Positions 1-10,799 of a stretch of DNA of 64,000 nt are shown piece after piece. The notes under the pieces were generated by a model, which saw only the letters and a list, made by a program, of their open reading frames with translations, had not been told where the DNA came from and did no database searches. Where the stretch lies: positions 14,229,162-14,293,161 of the forward strand of contig OX328123.1 of the NCBI GenBank assembly GCA_946811695.1, in the 5' to 3' direction. The position numbers and the translations under genes are program-made. The DNA is from Gonocerus acuteangulatus. Its lineage: Eukaryota; Arthropoda; Insecta; Hemiptera; Coreidae. Within the stretch, counting starts at the first letter, position 1, and the number at the start of each line of letters is the position of its first letter.

Positions 1-300
1 AAATTCGCGCGAAAAAGATCGTTACGCTTACTTCATACGCTTGCAAGTACTCGTTTTATAGGTTTATTGGCCTATAAAAACGAATGCAAACAATTTTTAA
101 AGCGATAGCATTAAATATCTTCGAGAAAATTGGAAACACAGTTCTCGAAAAACTTTTTTGGTTAAGGTACTTAGAATCATGGGATTCAGTTAAAATATTT
201 ACTGCATGTTTGAAATTCATATAAACAAACATGTTTAAATTTTGGTTACGTTTGGAGATAAGGAAGGATTGGAATAAAATATTATATTAATAGACACGAT
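1..300 (+). repeat. Dispersed repeat family A, copy 1 (cut by window edge)
   Basis: This segment aligns by eye with 37457-37750: both contain an aattcgcgc start, a ...gagaaaattgg block, a gggattcagtt block and a ttacgtttggag block in the same order. Other copies lie at about 1285-1760 and 25500-26160 (minus) and 55085-55440 (plus). No coding potential is visible and the superfamily is not recognised. Confidence 0.6.
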
Positions 301-336
301 CGAAATTAACCATTTTTTTCTTTTATTATTTTTTAA

Positions 337-932
337 ACTAATACAGAGAAACTTGCGAAGGCTCTGAAGAAGTATGACATCAATACAGTTTACACCACAC
401 ACCGTAAAATAAGCCAAATGATAAATAACCATAAGGAAAATTTAAAGCTGAAATCACCAGGTGTCTACAATATCCCATGCTCCTGTGGAAATGAATATAT
501 TGGCCAAACTGGTAGATTGATATGCACAAGAATTTCAGAACACATGGATATGTTAAGAATGGCAATATTGAAAAATCGGCGGTAGCAGAACACTTTCACG
601 ACACTAATCATACTATCCAATTCGACAAAGTAAGCATTCTGGCGAAAGTAGAAAACTACCATGAACGGATCATTAGGGAAGCAACAGAAATAGTAAGATG
701 CCCGGAAGATTTTAACAAAGTAGGTGGGTACAAGCTCAGCAAATTATGGCATCCGGTGATTAAACCTAGAGGAAAAAAGAAAGGAAATTCAGCCAATCAA
801 CGGTCCAGATGGATCAAGCAAGACTGGGACCAACCAATCAGGGACATGGAAGAGCAGACTACGCCCACAGAGGAATACAAAGGCAGGTATTTATACAGAA
901 GAACTAGAAGAACATCCTCATTCTCAGACTAA
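337..932 (+). pseudogene. Penelope-like element, C-terminal GIY-YIG endonuclease fragment (frameshifted)
   Basis: The frame from about 337 to 540 reads as the start of a PLE GIY-YIG domain. It contains GVYNIPCSCGNEYIGQTGR, where GVY and YIG are the GIY- and YIG-equivalent motifs, followed by RISEH. After EH (about 541-550) the homologous reading continues in another frame to the stop at 930-932, with AVAEHF and ERIIREATEI, both typical of the PLE domain. The CxC before YIG is also typical. In PLEs this domain lies C-terminal to the reverse transcriptase and nicks target DNA. The reverse transcriptase is absent: a stop at 334 and unrelated sequence precede it, as expected of a 5'-truncated copy. 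The frameshift makes it a pseudogene. A hammerhead-like motif starts immediately after the stop. Confidence 0.85.
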
Positions 933-972
933 GCCCTGAGGAAGCTGGCAGTATGACTAGCGAAACGTCGGC
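933..972 (+). ncRNA. Hammerhead-ribozyme-like motif of the Penelope-like element
   Basis: The order is GCC (stem I), CTGAGGA (fits core CUGANGA) at 936-942, one extra A, stem II GCTGG/CTAGC (one G-U pair) with an 8-nt loop, GAAA at 962-965, CGTC, then GGC, which can re-pair with the initial GCC as stem I. The expected cleavage site is after the C at 969. Stem III would be the self-complementary ACGT, which in PLE minimal hammerheads is thought to pair between two copies. It starts right after the GIY-YIG stop codon. Activity is inferred, not shown. Confidence 0.7.
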
Positions 973-1105
973 AAAGAAGTTTGTGACACGGTCAATACCA
1001 GAAGACTATAATACTTGTAATGACTCGGACCGTGGAAGCCTACCAAGAAAGTATTTATTTTTATGTCTTTTCGACCATTCGTGCATTCATTCATTTATTG
1101 ACTTA

Positions 1106-1245
1106 CTAGCTGACTACCCGTGCTTCACCACGGCCGATAAGTAGTTTTTATATTGCGTTAAATAAGGTATGATCAAAATTAACGCTACTACATAATTTTG
1201 TACAGCTTATTATTGCACGGACTTTAGAGTTACCCAGGAAACAAC
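1106..1245 (-). mobile_element. Helitron-like 3' end, copy 1
   Basis: Read on the minus strand it ends with a CCGTG/CACGG hairpin, a short spacer and CTAG followed by T, which is the usual Helitron 3' layout. It matches the 3' portions of copies at 1775-2010, 61690-61924 and 63254-63480. Only the terminal ~140 bp are recognisable here. Confidence 0.55.
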
Positions 1246-1284
1246 ATGTGGAGGTAACCGTACTAGTTTCCGTCGGGGAGTAAG

Positions 1285-1760
1285 AAAAAAAAGTTAGGTA
1301 AACAGAGACAAATACACGTTGAAAAGAATAAAACTAACAACTTTGAAGTTTTAAGCACTTATCTCTTCGATTGACATTGCCCCACTGAACATTACAACAG
1401 AATCTTTTTTGTAGAGAATTTAGTAGCCTCTCGAATAGCCGCCTTCTATTTACTGTTTTCGAGATATTTTAGAAAATATACTGAGATCCAAAAACTTTGT
1501 ATTACCATTAATACATTTTTTTCCATATACTTCCCACCTCCAAACGATACCAAAGTTTCAATATCTAAGATGAATGTCAAATACATGGTACAAGCTTCAA
1601 GGGAACCAGTCATCAAGTCTGAATACCCAAACCGAAAATTAGTTTGGAAAAGTATTTCTATAAATTTTTCTCGTAAACGGTTACAGAAATCGCTTTAAAA
1701 ATGGTTTCGTTATCCTACCTTAAGGAACGAACCTATATAACGCGTACCTGCAAGCATATG
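1285..1760 (-). repeat. Dispersed repeat family A, copy 2
   Basis: Reverse-orientation copy. It shares the ttgtagagaattta, tttcgagatattt and ctgaatacccaaac blocks with 25500-26160 and matches the reverse complement of 37750-38250. It lies between two outward-facing Helitron-like ends (1106 and 2010) and may be part of one composite element. Confidence 0.5.
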
Positions 1761-1774
1761 GACTCGAAAATAGA

Positions 1775-2010
1775 TAACGGGGTTTGTCTAGGTTATCTCT
1801 TTGTTGGCACTGGTCCGGAGCGCCCCAGTGTCAAGAAACATTATATGTACTTTGTTTACTTATCAATGGACGAATAACAAATAGTATGAAGGAAACCGTG
1901 CAATAATGAACTGCACAAAATTAAAGAGTACCGTCAATTTTGGATGTACATTGTTTAACGCAATACAAATACTACTTATCTGCCGTAACAAAGCACGGGC
2001 ATTCAGCTAG
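1775..2010 (+). mobile_element. Helitron-like 3' segment, copy 2
   Basis: It contains the family's internal hairpin (CACTGG...CCAGTG near 1806-1832), a conserved stretch through ...cgcaatacaaatacta, then the CCGT/CACGG hairpin and terminal CTAG at 2007-2010 followed by T. The terminal ~42 bp are repeated about 20 times downstream. Confidence 0.6.
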
Positions 2011-2806
2011 TAACTACTTATCTGCCGTAAAAAGCACGGGCATTCAGCTAGTAACTACTTATCTGCCGTAACAAAGCACGGGCATTCAGCTAGTAACTAC
2101 TTATCTGCCGTAAAAAGTACGGGCATTCAGCTAGTAACTACTTATCTGCCGTAACAAAGCACGGGCATTCAGCTAGTAACTACTTATCTGCCGTAACAAA
2201 GCACGGGCATTCAGCTAGTAACTACTTATCTGCCGTAACAAAGCACGGGCATTCAGCTAGTAACTACTTATCTGCCGTAAAAAGCACGGGCATTCAGCTA
2301 GTAACTACTTATCTGCCGTAACAAAGCACGGGCATTCAGCTAGTAACTACTTATCTGCCGTAAAAAGTACGGGCATTCAGCTAGTAACTACTTATCTGCC
2401 GTAACAAAGCACGGGCATTCAGCTAGTAACTACTTATCTGCCGTAACAAAGCACGGGCATTCAGCTAGTAACTACTTATCTGCCGTAACAAAGCACGGGC
2501 ATTCAGCTAGTAACTACTTATCTGCCGTAAAAAGCACGGGCATTCAGCTAGTAACTACTTATCTGCCGTAACAAAGCACGGGCATTCAGCTAGTAACTAC
2601 TTATCTGCCGTAAAAAGTACGGGCATTCAGCTAGTAACTACTTATCTGCCGTAACAAAGCACGGGCATTCAGCTAGTAACTACTTATCTGCCGTAACAAA
2701 GCACGGACATTCAGCTAGTAACTACTTATCTGCCGTAACAAAGCACGGGCATTCAGCTAGTAACTACTTATCTGCCGTAACAAAGCACGGGCATTCAGAT
2801 AGTCAT
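1970..2806 (+). repeat. 42-bp satellite built from a Helitron-like 3' terminus (~20 units)
   Basis: Units read ctacttatctgccgtaacaa...cagctagtaa, 41 or 42 bp long. Each includes the terminal hairpin and CTAG|T junction of the neighbouring Helitron-like element. Three variants (aacaaagcac, aaaaagcac, aaaaagtac) recur in the fixed order N-A-N-T-N-N, giving a 250-bp higher-order repeat. The A variant recurs at 2031, 2281 and 2531. The last unit is degraded (cagatagtc). Confidence 0.9.
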
Positions 2807-3278
2807 TTATAAATGAATGAATAAATTAAATATATTTTTCTGGTAAGAATATATATTGCTCTAACAAAAATTAATTCACATAATAAACAAATATTCTAAC
2901 AAGGGAAGTATACAGTGATGGGGTCACCGATTTGGTCCAATTTTTTTTTCTTCTGGTGATTCTACATCGAAAAATAGTCGACACGTGTCCGAGCGTTCCA
3001 TCCAATGCGCCTTAGGAGCCGAGAAATAAAATATTCTAACAAGGGAAGTATACAGTGGTGGGGTCACCGATTTGGTCCATTTTTTCTTTTCTGGTGATTC
3101 TACATCGAAAAATAGTCAATACGTGTCCGAGCGTTCCGTCCAATGCGCCTTAGGAGCCGAGAAATAAAATAAAATATTGTAGATGGAGATAGTTAGCCGC
3201 TGTAGAGATACGAAGACAGGTATAGTTGGGATTCGGCTAGGAGAAAAACGTCAGACTTTCAAAAAGAAATCTGTATTT

Positions 3279-3317
3279 TGGACGTTTCGACTGCAACAAT
3301 GGCAGCCTTCTTCAGCT
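3279..3317 (-). ncRNA. Hammerhead-like motif, P3 left arm
   Basis: On the minus strand: AG, CTGAAGA, A, stem II GGCTGC/GCAGTC (6 pairs, one G-U) with a loop, GAAA, CGTC, CAAAATA. Stem I is short (G-C plus A-U pairs). It is the mirror of the copy at 3951-3989. Confidence 0.6.
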
Positions 3318-3950
3318 AAAAAATATATACAACTTATAAGTAAAGAAAATGTACAACTAGTAAGTAACAGACAGGCAGAAATGAGTGGAGTATATATATC
3401 AATACAATAAATTTTAACCAATCTTATTTTTAAAAACAATGAAAATACGGTAGTTGGAAAGAAAACAGCATGTAGTTAAACAGTAAAAACAACGCACATT
3501 TTTTATGTAGTGAAAAAGGGATGGGGAGGGGGTAATCCATCCCTTTTTCATAACTATAAAGACCACCGGTGTATTTGCTGTCGTTCATACTTCTACCATG
3601 GTTACCTAAGTTGTCCTCGAGGTCTTCCTCCCTCCCCCCCCCCCTAGGCATTCTCTAGTGGTATGTATCTATATATTAATTGTTATAAATTGTATTCACT
3701 TATAAAAATAGATTTTGTTTTTCACTACATAAAAAATGTGCGTTGTTTTTACTGTTTAATATTTTTTTTGTACTGTTTTTACTAACAAGTTCTACATGCT
3801 GTTTTCTTTCCAACTACCGTATTTTCATTGTTTTTAAAAATAAGATTGGTTAAAATTTATTGTATTGATATATATACTCCCGCTCATTTCTGCCTGTCTT
3901 TTACCTACTACTTGTACATTTTCTTTACTTATAAGTTGTATATATTTTTT

Positions 3951-3989
3951 AGCTGAAGAAGGCTGCCATTGTTGCAGTCGAAACGTCCA
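3951..3989 (+). ncRNA. Hammerhead-like motif, P3 right arm
   Basis: Same elements as the left arm in plus orientation: CTGAAGA at 3953-3959, stem II GGCTGC/GCAGTC, GAAAC, then GTC as the predicted cleavage triplet. Confidence 0.6.
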
Positions 3990-4724
3990 AAATACAGATT
4001 TCTTTTTGAAAGTCTGACGTTTTTCTCCTAGCCGAATCCCAACTATACCTGTCTTCGAAAATAAAATATGTTGAAAATGCTTTATTTTATATATCGAGTT
4101 TGGAAAATTATATCGACATTATTCTTTCATCAATTTGTTTGTTTTAGAGAGCAGATTAAAGAACTAATACAATGGTTAAACAATAACTTATATTTCGTCA
4201 AATAAATTCATAAACATGCTTACGCCAAAAATAATAGCAGATTTAAAATCAGTACCCCGAGAAACTCTAATATCATCGACAACGAAATATAAGACTTTTT
4301 CCTCTCCGGAGCAGACAAGAAGTCTCTGGTATCTCACGGAATTGGAGAAATAAAATATTATTTTCAACCTCTTTTATTTTATTTCTCGGCTCCTAAGGCG
4401 CATTGGACGGAACGCTCTGACACGTATTGACTATTTTTCGATGTAGAATCACCAGAAAAGAAAAAAAATGGACCAAATCGGTGACCCCATCACTGTAGGA
4501 TTAGGATTTGTTTTGACAAGGGCGATAAACAGTATAGTCCTTACACCCTTTGTTTGTGTTCTATATATCAGTGGGATTAAAAATAATTAGCTTAATTCAA
4601 TAGAGATTGGTTGTAAATGAAGGGTACTCAATCCTTTACTTCGCCCTTTCTATAATAGTACGGCTGAATACAGTGATTCCTTATAGTTATTAAGTTGTAT
4701 CTAGCCTAGGCATACCTATATTAC

Positions 4725-4732
4725 ATATCTAT
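4725..4732. repeat. Left target-site duplication of the hAT element
   Basis: ATATCTAT immediately before the element start. The identical octamer lies at 10242-10249 directly after the element end. Eight base pairs is the hAT signature. Confidence 0.9.
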
Positions 4733-4941
4733 CAGAGTTGGGCATTATTCAATAATTTTTTTATTCAATGATCATTCAAATAAATTTTTATTGAATAATA
4801 ATTTATTCATTGATTACGTTATTCATCCAGTGATTTTTTTTTTATTCAATGAATAACAGAGTTGGATAATTATTCAATAAATTTTTATTGAATGAGAATT
4901 CATTCATTTATTCAGTTATTCATTGACTGATTTTTTTTTTT

Positions 4942-4992
<51 letters not shown>

Positions 4993-5029
4993 TAGATAGA
5001 TATAGATATATAAAAATCACGTTTCTCTC

Positions 5030-5600
5030 TGTATGTTTGTTCCTTATAAAAATCCAAACCGTTTGACCGATTTTGACCAAACTTGGTTTACAGATAGGTT
5101 CTTGATCCGAGGAGTCTCATAGGGTAGGTCAAAAACGTGTACCAGCTGTCTGTCTGTATGTTTGTTCCTTATGCAATTCCACACCGTTTGACCGATTTTG
5201 ATCAAACTCGGCACACAGGTAGATCTTCTTGCGGGAAGCCTCGTAGGCTAGGTCAAAAACGTTTACCAGCTGTCTGTCTGTATATTTGTTCCTTATGCAA
5301 TTCCACACCGTTGACCGATTTTGACCAAACTCGGCACACAGGTGGATCTTGTTGCGGGAAGCCTCGTAGGCTAGGTCAAAAACGTCTACCAGCTGTCTGT
5401 CTGTATGTTTGTTCCTTATGCAATTCCACACCGTTGACCGATTTTGACCAAACTCGGCACACAGGTGGATCTTGTTGCGGGAAGCCTCGTAGGCTAGGTC
5501 AAAAACGTCTACCAGCTGTCTGTCTGTATGTTTGTTCCTTATGCAATTCCACACCGTTTGACCGATTTTGACTAAACTTAGCCCGCAGGTAGGTATTGAT
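5030..5600 (+). repeat. ~124-bp subterminal tandem repeats, left side of hAT
   Basis: About 4.5 units containing gtctgtatgtttgttcctta, an accgtttgaccgattttga block, and a cggcacacaggt block. The inverted version occupies 8985-9690 on the other side of the transposase gene. Open frames on both strands are translations of the repeat, not genes. Confidence 0.85.
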
Positions 5601-6362
5601 CTGGGGAATGTCTTAGGCTAGGCCATAATAGTCTACGAATACAGGTCGGAGGTCACGGGTTCGAAACTCGGAACCCCTACCGGCTACAGATTTGAGTCAT
5701 TAGATTTTAATATAACTTATTTGGTTTCTAATATATTTTCGATTTTCTAGATGCAAAAAGTAGGCGTAGCATGGTACGCCGGGTAACAGCTACTGTAATG
5801 AATATTTATTCATTAAAATAATTAATTATAAGAAGAAAAAATTATTAATTATAATTTTTTTTTCTCCATTCAGTATTTCTATTCATTTAAAATAATATGG
5901 TGAGGAACAAGTTCAGTTATGGAACACAACCGTAAAGAATTGTCTCAAACTATGCTTCAATGCGGTCAGAATGATTAAAAAAAAACAAATAAATCATCAT
6001 TTCAGGATAAACATATTAAAAGATAGACAATTTATTTAATTTGATATTTATAATTCAATCCGATTAAAACGCTTTAATGAAGTAGGTATAAGTTGAGAGT
6101 GAGATAAGGACAGGAAATAGTAAACAAGTAAGAGCTTCCAATGTTTTTATTTCTTGATATTGAACAGGTCAAAGGTACACTAATCCACTGGTTCTAGTCT
6201 AGCTGTTTCTTATGCTGCATTAATCCATTCATATTGTGAAAGTTGAATTGAATTATAGTGTCAGAGGAAAAAAATCAGTTATTTTTCAGTGATCAGTTTT
6301 AGTTACTTTTAGTGAATTCGCTTTTCTTTTATTTCATCTTTTTTATATTTATAAAATTTAAC

Positions 6363-8396
6363 ATGATGGATAGTGATAGTGACACTCAGGGAAGTCTTGG
6401 TGTTTCAAGTCTTTCAGTTGAACAGTCCGAAGCTTTACCGGGTACTTCAAAGGAGACACCAAAGGTAGTTCAATCTAGATCAACTTTAAGTCACACTCCT
6501 ATTTTAGACGGAACATTTTTTGAAATATTAGAAATATCAAGTTCGGATGCATCCGTCACTGCAAAGTGCGTAAAATGCAAACCAAATCACGTAACAATAA
6601 AAGGAAATAGATTTTCCTCTTCAAATTATATTTCCCATTTAAAAAGGCGACACGGGACAAGTGTGTTTGAGGAGTACGAGGAATACAAGAAAAGCAAAAC
6701 AATCAAAAATCAAAGTGCTTTTTCTGTGAATTCATCACGTAATAAAGAAACAAATTTTATATCCCAAGATGAGTTCGAAAACAATATATTGAAATTTATT
6801 ATACATTCTATGTGTTCACTGCGCATTTTAGAAGATAAATATTTTGTAAAAATGTTTACTGATTTGGACATTAAAAAAAGAGGACTTCATATGATAAGTC
6901 GTCGAACTTTAGTACGACGAATGGATAGCTTATATCTAACCACCTTAGCTAACATTAAGGACCAATTAGGAAAGTGTAAGTATGTGTGTAGTACTGCAGA
7001 TATCTGGTCTGCAAAGCGCAGACGTTTTTTTGGTGTGACTGCTCACTGGATAGACAACAATTTTAAAAGGCAGTCAGCTGCCCTTGCTTGCCGCCGATTT
7101 CGAAATTCCCATTCATTTGATAGAGTATCATTTATGTTGAGTGATATCCATGCGGAATTTAAACTAGACGCTAGCAAAATTGTTGCCACAATTACAGACA
7201 ACGGGAGTAATTTTTTAAAAGCCTTTAAAATATTTGGAGTTAAGCCAAATAATGTAACTATGGATGTAAACACCAATGAAGGGGAAAATTATTATGACGA
7301 GGCCTCTACAGAAAGTGAAAATGAAGAAGATGAGTTAGAAACTGATGAGTTATATTCAAAAATTATAGAAAACTTGCCATGTCATTTAAAGTGTGCAGCC
7401 CATACACTAAGTCTGTGTGCGTCAGCAGATCTACACAAAACAATTACAAATTTTCATGAACTGTTTTCCATTCATCAAAAGGTTTTCAAAAAATGTAATA
7501 AACTTTGGAAAGCTGCGTCAAGACCCAAATCGGCTGAAATATTGGAGGAGATTATTTTTCATACGCTAAGCCGACCTGGTGCTACAAGATGGAACTCCCT
7601 TTATGATGCTTTGAAACAAATACACGGGATCAAGGATAAGTGTGCCGATCTAATGAAAGCATTAGCACACAAAGAAATACTCAAAGATAATGAGCTTCTT
7701 TACATTTCGGAGCTCCTGGATTGTACAAAACTATTAGCATTAGCAATAGACATTCTCCAGGGGGAAAAAGATGTTTCTTATGGCATGTTAATCCCTACCT
7801 TGCTGGCTTTAAGACGAAAGCTAGAAGTTTTATCTGGAAAAGATATGACTTACTGTAAGCCAATCGCTCGATCTTTATTAGACAGTTTGAATACTCGATT
7901 TAGTGAATTTTTCAACTTTACCAGCCCACAGTCAAAAATGGCCGCTATTGCATCATTATCTCATCCTCGATTAAAAAAAAAGTGGCTGCCTTGTGTAAAC
8001 TCATCAAAGCATGACCAAATTATTGGATTTTTTAAAGAAAAAGTTTTAGAAGAGGTAAATGCACTAACGGAGGTGACACCTACTGCTCGCCTGTCTGAAG
8101 TTGATGACTTTTTTGATTTTAGAAATGTCGATACTGCAACAAGCGACAATTCTTTTACGAAAGCAGAAATCCAGGTGTTGCAATTTTTTGAAAATCAGGA
8201 AGAAGATTTGAGTGTGTTAAATAATTTTAAATATATAAAAAATGTTTTTATCAAATTTAACACGCCCCTGGCGACATCTGCGCCGGTTGAAAGACTGTTT
8301 TCATTCGCAAGCATGACAAATACTCCCAAAGCGCATAAGCTCAGTGATGAACATTTTGAAAAGAGAGTAATTCTGAAAGCTTATTTGAATAATTAG
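6363..8396 (+). CDS. hAT-family transposase, intact
   Basis: Transposase that would cut and paste the surrounding 5.5-kb element in the nucleus. The first ATG in frame is at 6363 (MMDSDSD..., 677 aa); an upstream extension would need a GTG and gives only a hydrophobic low-complexity lead. Domains: a BED-type zinc finger at residues ~69-97 (C69, C72, H92, H97); an RNase-H-like hAT catalytic fold with D213 in TADIW and D279 in TITDNGSNF; a CHLKCAAHTLSL motif (C340...H347); the conserved W410 in GATRWNSL; an acidic insertion at ~305-330; and the C-terminal hAT dimerisation region from ~633 (NTPLATSAPVERLFSFAS). Length and order fit full-length animal hAT proteins of the ZBED-like type. No stop or frameshift interrupts it. 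An AATAAA at 8666-8671 could be the polyadenylation signal. The catalytic glutamate was not assigned with certainty. Confidence 0.93.
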   Translation: MMDSDSDTQGSLGVSSLSVEQSEALPGTSKETPKVVQSRSTLSHTPILDGTFFEILEISSSDASVTAKCVKCKPNHVTIKGNRFSSSNYISHLKRRHGTSVFEEYEEYKKSKTIKNQSAFSVNSSRNKETNFISQDEFENNILKFIIHSMCSLRILEDKYFVKMFTDLDIKKRGLHMISRRTLVRRMDSLYLTTLANIKDQLGKCKYVCSTADIWSAKRRRFFGVTAHWIDNNFKRQSAALACRRFRNSHSFDRVSFMLSDIHAEFKLDASKIVATITDNGSNFLKAFKIFGVKPNNVTMDVNTNEGENYYDEASTESENEEDELETDELYSKIIENLPCHLKCAAHTLSLCASADLHKTITNFHELFSIHQKVFKKCNKLWKAASRPKSAEILEEIIFHTLSRPGATRWNSLYDALKQIHGIKDKCADLMKALAHKEILKDNELLYISELLDCTKLLALAIDILQGEKDVSYGMLIPTLLALRRKLEVLSGKDMTYCKPIARSLLDSLNTRFSEFFNFTSPQSKMAAIASLSHPRLKKKWLPCVNSSKHDQIIGFFKEKVLEEVNALTEVTPTARLSEVDDFFDFRNVDTATSDNSFTKAEIQVLQFFENQEEDLSVLNNFKYIKNVFIKFNTPLATSAPVERLFSFASMTNTPKAHKLSDEHFEKRVILKAYLNN

Positions 8397-8984
8397 TTGT
8401 TGTAGTCTGATAGGAAAAATAATTAGACAATGTACATTTTTTAAATAATGACTATTATAAGCCTATCATTAACATTAAATTTTCATGGCAGCAGTCATTG
8501 GAATAATAATTTTTACAATTAAAAGTAAATGTTCACTTTTATGACTTGAATTTTGTGTTTGTTTATTGTGATATTAGGGTAGATGGGAAAAAAGTAGGTA
8601 ATTTTTTTTACTAGTATTGTACCCAAAACATTTTTTGAAAAGATATCCTTTATGTAAAAAAAAACAATAAATGTGAAAGTTTCTCCTGTGAGAAAAATAA
8701 GAGTTACTTAATTCAATATAACCTCCCACCTCCTGAATTTACTTAATTATTATTAAAAATAATTATCAACCAGGCATCTTTAATTTTGACAATAAAGTAG
8801 TTACTTGTTTTTAAAAATTACACCTAATTTCTGTATCTAGAACTGAAAAAAAAAAAAAAAAATAGAAACCATGTAAGTAATATTAAACTCTAATAACATA
8901 AAACTGTAAGCGTTCGGGTTCACAGTTTCCAACCTGTGACCTCCGAACTGTTAGTCCTACAAAATGTTGACCTACCCTAAGACA

Positions 8985-9690
8985 CTCAAGTTACAAGACC
9001 TACCCGTGTGGCGAGTTTGGTCAAAATTGGCCAAAAGGTGTGGATTGGAATAAGAAACAATCATACAGACAGATAGCTAGTAGACGTTTTTGGCCTAGCC
9101 TATGACATAACCCCAGATCAATACCACCCGCGGGCTAAGTTTGGCCAAAATCGCTCAAACGGTGTGGAATTGTATAAGGAACAAACATAAAGACAGACAG
9201 CTGATAGACGTGTTTGAGCTAGCCTACGAGATTCCCCCCATCAAGATCTGCCAGTGTTCCAAGTTTGGCCAAAATCGGTCAAACGGTGTGGAATTGTATA
9301 AGGAACAAACATACAGACAGACAACTGGTAGACGTTTTTGAGCTAGCCTACGAGATTCCCCCCATCAAAATCTACCAGTGTTCCAAGTTTGGCCAAAATC
9401 GGTCAAACGGTGTGGAATTGTATAAGGAACAAACATACAGACAGACAGCTGATAGACGTGTTTGAGCTAGCCTACGAGATTCCCCCCATCAAGATCTGCC
9501 AGTGTTCCAAGTTTGGCCAAAATCGGTCAAACGGTGTGGAATTGTATAAGGAACAAACATACAGACAGACAACTGGTAGACGTTTTTGAGCTAGCCTACG
9601 AGATTCCCCCCATCAAAATCTACCAGTGTTCCAAGTTTGGCCAAAATCGGTCAAACGATGTGGATTTGTAAAAAGGACAAAGAGACACGT
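8985..9690 (-). repeat. ~124-bp subterminal tandem repeats, right side of hAT
   Basis: Between five and six units at exact 124-bp spacing (for example 9141, 9265, 9389) with ccaaaatcggtcaaacggtg and ggaacaaacatacagacaga blocks. They are the inverted form of the left array. Two unit subtypes alternate (agctgatagacgtg and aactggtagacgttt), a dimeric higher-order pattern. Confidence 0.85.
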
Positions 9691-9779
9691 GATTCTATAT
9701 ATATAGATATTTAGTAAATAATATCAATATCAGACAAATATATAGTTTTCATTAAAAGAAAGAAAAATTTTAACGAAAA

Positions 9780-10241
9780 ATTTCATATAAAAATCAAATA
9801 AATCATTTTTATTCAATAAAAATTTTCATTCAAATAAATAATTTTAATTGAATAAAAATTTTCATACAATAAATCATTTTTATTCAATAAATCATTTTCA
9901 TTCAATAAAAATTTTCATTCAATAAATCATTTTTATTTAATAAAATCATTTTCATTCAATACAAATTTTCATTCAATAAATAATTTTTATTCAATAAAAT
10001 CATTTTCATTCAATACAAATTTTCATTCAATAAATCATTTTTATTCAATAAAATCATTTTCATTCAATAAAAATTTTCATTCAATAAATCATTGTTATTC
10101 AATAATGAATAAAAATAAAAATTTACGTTATTCATTGATTCAATGAATAATGAATGAAAAATTATTCATTATTCAGAATGAAATATCAAATTTATTCATT
10201 ATTCATTATTCATTATTCTGAATGATTTTTGCCCAACACTG
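9780..10241. repeat. ATTCAATAAA-rich subterminal repeat of the hAT element
   Basis: Many short repeats of ttcattcaataaa(tc)attttt running to the right end. The left end (4745-4935) has a shorter inverted counterpart. Such subterminal motifs are common transposase-binding regions in hAT elements; binding here is inference. Confidence 0.6.
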
Positions 10242-10249
10242 ATATCTAT

Positions 10250-10344
10250 ACACACTAATATACATATGTATTTAGTCTATTTACATTTTGTTTGTAATAA
10301 ATTATGAAATTGCGTCTATAACATACGTATTATATTATGTATTG

Positions 10345-10401
<57 letters not shown>

Positions 10402-10754
10402 ATAAATGGAAATCAACATCACTACAACGGCCTCCTGCTATTTTCTCTCTCCTAAGCCAACAAGATTAAACCTCAGTGCTTACAATGTTTGCAAAATATT
10501 AGGTAATAGAAAATTAACTGATGCTGCAACATGTAAAAAAAGCAAAAGAAAAATAAATGAAATAAGTCGAGGAGAGATAAGAAGGCAAAGATATAATTCT
10601 ATAAATGTTTGAGCTAACCTCAACACTACTTTGGTCTGTAGATCCTCACTAGAGACAATATTGGCCTCACTTTTCTCTCACACCTTATATTTCTCTCTTT
10701 TAATTTATATTAGATTCACTATATGTAAATATTACATACTTTTATTATAACTTT

Positions 10755-10799
<45 letters not shown>

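Larger units (their letters stand above)
3205..4057. mobile_element. Inverted pair of PLE-type terminal repeats (subfamily P3)
   Basis: Arms of roughly 310 bp (about 3205-3515 and 3718-4057) are near-complementary around an unrelated ~200-bp centre. Each arm carries a hammerhead-like motif and, beyond it, the block TTGGGATTCGGCTA or its complement, which also occurs in the copies near 13.6, 23.3, 31.3 and 49.4 kb. No coding sequence lies between the arms. Confidence 0.6.
2913..4495. mobile_element. TA-flanked DNA element with ~120-bp terminal inverted repeats
   Basis: The left end CAGTGATGGGGTCACC at 2913 is preceded by TA (2911-2912). The right end GGTGACCCCATCACTG stops at 4495 and is followed by TA (4496-4497). 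About 120 bp at each end are inverted copies (right arm 4375-4495). The left end is duplicated in tandem, with a second CAGTGGTGGGG at 3053. TA flanks fit Tc1/mariner or pogo-type targeting, but no transposase is present, so the superfamily is an inference. The interior is occupied by an inverted pair of PLE-type repeats. Confidence 0.6.
4733..10241 (+). mobile_element. Complete hAT DNA transposon (5.5 kb)
   Basis: Ends are CAGAGTTGGGCA at 4733 and its near-complement TGCCCAACACTG ending at 10241 (one mismatch in 12 bp), flanked by perfect 8-bp duplications. Inside, from left: an ATTCAATAA-rich subterminal zone, a (TA)n tract, an array of ~124-bp units (5030-5600), the transposase gene, the inverted counterpart of the array (8985-9690), and a second ATTCAATAAA-rich zone (9780-10230). 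The intact gene and exact duplications suggest fairly recent insertion. Confidence 0.92.

Noticed and set aside
3183..3439. Overlapping small frames of 75 and 62 codons
   Set aside because: They fall within the PLE-type inverted repeats, and the same sequence recurs inverted at 3.8-4.0 kb.
5129..5571. Two long open frames of 141 and 144 codons on opposite strands
   Set aside because: They translate the ~124-bp subterminal satellite of the hAT element; repeated identical blocks on both strands show there is no selected protein.
6312..6362. Upstream start giving a 694-aa hAT transposase with a hydrophobic N-terminus
   Set aside because: It would need a GTG start; the first ATG is at 6363 and the extra residues are low-complexity translation of a T-rich leader.
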